Shown here: positions 7,613-9,141 of the stretch, one piece after another | Numbering within the stretch: position 1 is the first letter of the stretch | Layout of the letters: the number at the start of each line of letters is the position of its first letter | Source of the DNA: an uncultured Spirochaetia bacterium | GTDB taxonomy: Bacteria; Spirochaetota; CALGPD01 | Assembly: GCA_937960625.1 (NCBI GenBank) | Contig: CALGPD010000339.1 | Span: 1-9,141 of the forward strand | Length of the DNA stretch: 9,141 nt | Direction of reading: 5' to 3' | Notes under the pieces: model-generated | The model's database searches: none | The model's input: only the letters and a program-made list of their open reading frames with translations | Told to the model about the DNA's origin: nothing | Position numbers and translations under genes: made by a program

Positions 7613-7624
7613 ATCAACGTTGAT
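7613..7624. repeat. 12-bp perfect palindrome upstream of the lipoprotein promoter
   Basis: ATCAACGTTGAT is a perfect palindrome, 20 bp upstream of the -35 box at 7645 and just after the stop at 7608. It overlaps an 8-bp palindrome, TGCATGCA (7624-7631). It has no T tract and no loop, so it is not a terminator; a dimeric protein-binding site is possible. Confidence 0.4.
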
Positions 7625-7644
7625 GCATGCATAACGAAAGCGTA

Positions 7645-7673
7645 TTGACATATAGTTATTTGAACCGTATAAT
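7645..7673 (+). promoter_or_regulatory. Perfect consensus sigma-70 promoter of the lipoprotein gene
   Basis: TTGACA (7645-7650), a 17-nt spacer and TATAAT (7668-7673) match the consensus at all 12 positions with the ideal spacing. Initiation is expected near 7680, giving a leader of about 37 nt before the ATG at 7717. Such a promoter would be strong unless repressed. Confidence 0.9.
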
Positions 7674-7680
7674 GTTCAAA
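7659..7680. promoter_or_regulatory. Operator-like inverted repeat enclosing the -10 box
   Basis: TTTGAAC (7659-7665) and GTTCAAA (7674-7680) are perfect 7-bp inverted arms around an 8-bp centre that contains TATAAT. The arms flank the -10 hexamer and reach the expected start site, a classic position for a repressor operator. The half-site GAAC resembles LexA-type half-sites, but the centre is longer than the 4 bp of the Bacillus LexA box, so the regulator is unknown. Confidence 0.55.
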
Positions 7681-7716
7681 GTATATACTGTGTGGTAAAA
7701 CAACGGGAGAAAAATA

Positions 7717-8733
7717 ATGAAAAAAATAATCATAATTCTAACTTTATTGATAACTTTATTGTTGTCATGTAAAGGGAAACAAGGCAAGAAACAAGATGAA
7801 AAAGACAAAGATAAGTTAACTAAACAACAAATTAAAGCGTTAAGAAAAGTTATTGTAACTCCAAAAGGGATGGACAGATATGATTATTTTAAATATCTAA
7901 AATTTTTTGGCCCGAAATGGGCGGATTATAAAGTGAAATCCGATAGGTTTTTAAAAGTGTTTAAAAAGTACTTTGGAGTTACTCCCTATAGGGTTGTATG
8001 GCACTGGGATATGGACGGTGACGGATATAGGGATTTTCTCGCTGTTGAGGTGCATCCTAAAGTTAACCGTGGAGTAAAACGCGGAATACTCGTTGACGCA
8101 CTAGGAGTAATAAAATTATACATAGACAATGTTAAAGGCATATATGCTCCAGATAAAAACAAAGGGGGGGTGCGTATGATTCTTGATTTGGAAAGATTGG
8201 GTATTAAAAAAGGTGAATTAGCGTGTTTTTCTCTGGGTTATCAGTCTCCTGAATTGGTAAATTATAAATATAAATGTGATGATTTAAAAGTTAGTTTTGC
8301 CAGGGTTGACAATTATCAAAGTAAAGAGATTTTAGGTTTAAATAGAAAATGCAGTAAAAAATTTTATGAAGTTTATGAATCAATAAAAGAGGAAAGAAAA
8401 CGGAGATATTTACCTGCATTATCATTTGAATGCGGAGAAATTAGAATAATAAGAATTGACAAAGATTTAAAGTCAATGGCTGTGGATATGGACGGAAAAC
8501 CCATTAAATATGGGTATAATGACAAGCTTAAAATTGATTATTTTCCGGCTAGTAAATATTTATCATTTTATATATTTACCATAGGAGTTTATGATTATCA
8601 TAAATTACAAAGAGAGACGTATATGAAACGTTACCGTAATTTAAAAGCAAAAGGAAAAGCGTTAAGTTTACCGAAAATTAGCCCTGAAAAGGGAAAAGCT
8701 ATATTTAAATTATTTCGTTACTACAACAGATAA
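7717..8733 (+). CDS. Lipoprotein of unknown function with a Ca2+-loop-like motif
   Basis: The 338-residue protein has a lipoprotein signal peptide: basic N terminus, hydrophobic core and lipobox LLSC, with Cys18 as the lipidated residue. After it comes a Lys/Asp/Gln-rich linker (19-42), so it is anchored in a membrane facing the periplasm or cell surface. Residues 98-106 (DMDGDGYRD) match the DxDxDGxxD calcium-binding loop seen in EF-hand-like, FG-GAP and thrombospondin type 3 repeats. It sits inside a beta-strand context (YRVVWHW before, FLAVEVHP after). A weaker DMDGK occurs near residue 255. The rest is mixed alpha/beta and very Lys/Tyr-rich, with no enzyme motif recognised. GGGAG (7705-7709) lies 7 nt before the ATG, fixing the start. 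Transcription comes from a consensus promoter with an operator-like repeat, so the gene is probably regulated. No identified partner is adjacent. Confidence 0.85.
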   Translation: MKKIIIILTLLITLLLSCKGKQGKKQDEKDKDKLTKQQIKALRKVIVTPKGMDRYDYFKYLKFFGPKWADYKVKSDRFLKVFKKYFGVTPYRVVWHWDMDGDGYRDFLAVEVHPKVNRGVKRGILVDALGVIKLYIDNVKGIYAPDKNKGGVRMILDLERLGIKKGELACFSLGYQSPELVNYKYKCDDLKVSFARVDNYQSKEILGLNRKCSKKFYEVYESIKEERKRRYLPALSFECGEIRIIRIDKDLKSMAVDMDGKPIKYGYNDKLKIDYFPASKYLSFYIFTIGVYDYHKLQRETYMKRYRNLKAKGKALSLPKISPEKGKAIFKLFRYYNR

Positions 8734-8735
8734 AA

Positions 8736-9037
8736 GTTAGAAGACTTAAGCATGCGTTTTATTATACACTAATAAATTACAAAAAAGGTGCGTTTAAAAA
8801 AGCAAAGTATTGGTAGTTTATGCAGAAACACGGGGCGCGGCACAGATTTAAACCCGGTATTCAAGTAAAGGTTGACGGCAAGCAAAAGACAATTAAAAAT
8901 TATACACATGTAGCCGTTATCGTTGGGTTTGACAAGAAAACGAATTCGTTGATTTAATTCTGCTAAAATATCCTTATTCTCATATACTAAAACAAGCTAA
9001 CGCGTTGATTGAATACCTTGAACTCAAGCTTTTTTAA
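8736..9037 (+). pseudogene. Probable decayed small gene: in-frame stop plus frameshift
   Basis: About 100 codons of protein-like sequence can be read if two lesions are allowed. The first segment (8736-8813) has no start codon and ends at TAG (8814-8816), one transition away from CAG. The same frame then runs from ATG 8820 to TAA 8957 (45 residues, containing FKPGIQVKVDGK and YTHVAVIVGFDKK). Near 8936-8940 the frame must shift by -1 to continue as NEFVDLILLKYPYSHILKQA up to TAA 9035-9037. Loss of one A from an original A5 run at 8936-8941 would explain this. The Lys/Tyr-rich composition matches neighbouring genes. The THVAVIVGFD segment vaguely recalls CHAP or NlpC/P60 strands, but no catalytic Cys is seen. 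The family is not recognised. It could instead be a chance run of open frames, or the middle part alone could be a small gene with a very weak ribosome site. Confidence 0.4.
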
Positions 9038-9075
9038 ATCCCCCGGCTTATTCATTTTTACGTTTATTTTTACAA

Positions 9076-9098
9076 GCCCCCTTTAAAATAAAGAGGGC
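9076..9098 (+). terminator. Terminator-like hairpin
   Basis: GCCCCCTTTA (9076-9085) pairs with TAAAGAGGGC (9089-9098) around an AAA loop, giving nine pairs and one C-A mismatch. The nearest T run (GTTTTTCTT) begins about 8 nt later, so it is not a textbook rho-independent terminator. It would end transcription from the lipoprotein gene and the decayed gene. Confidence 0.4.
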
Positions 9099-9141
9099 GG
9101 TTGGTGTTTTTCTTAATACCCCATACTATTACTAATTCCCT

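Noticed and set aside
7659..7680. LexA (SOS) box
   Set aside because: The GAAC/GTTC half-sites are separated by 8 bp, not the 4 bp of the Bacillus-type box, and the adjacent gene is a lipoprotein, not a repair gene.
9017..9034. CTTGAACTCAAG followed by CTTTTTT as a terminator
   Set aside because: The stem would be only 4 bp with a 4-nt loop, too weak, and it lies in the decayed reading frame.

Overview
The window is A+T-rich DNA, roughly one third G+C by eye, with Lys-, Asn- and Ile-rich proteins. It comes from a bacterium. A lipobox lipoprotein, other exported proteins, sigma-70-type promoters and a rho-independent terminator support this, and a diderm is likely. The style (TPR-rich exported proteins, short lipoproteins) would suit a spirochaete or another low-GC deep-branching diderm, but no marker settles the phylum. 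Only trpB, trpA, the histidine kinase and tRNA-Leu can be named with confidence.

Layout. Positions 1-426 (+) are the 3' part of a polytopic membrane protein, possibly Yip1-like. It is followed after 15 bp by a soluble GAF-domain sensor histidine kinase (442-1731, +). The kinase meets a convergent gene in a 4-bp TTAA that contains both stop codons. That opposing gene (1728-3836, -) encodes an exported protein with a transglutaminase-like Cys/His/Glu head and a long TPR-type tail. Upstream of it on the same strand lie trpA (3961-4746) and trpB (4743-5936), overlapping by ATGA. They encode the two subunits of tryptophan synthase. No other trp gene is in view, so the pair stands apart from a full trp operon within this window.

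From about 6.1 kb onward the content is accessory and mostly unrecognised, all on the + strand. It comprises a small exported protein (6146-6640); a 329-bp non-coding gap; tRNA-Leu(CAA) (6970-7053) with a clear promoter and terminator; a two-helix membrane protein starting right after that terminator (7126-7608); and a lipoprotein with a Ca2+-loop-like motif (7717-8733). The lipoprotein has a perfect consensus promoter whose -10 box sits inside a 22-bp operator-like inverted repeat. The last part (about 8736-9037) reads as a decayed small gene with one in-frame stop and one frameshift, followed by a terminator-like hairpin.

No CRISPR array, insertion sequence, integrase or recognisable defence system was found. 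The most interesting points are the operator/promoter architecture of the lipoprotein gene, the decayed gene at the 3' end, and the transglutaminase-like/TPR protein beside trpBA.
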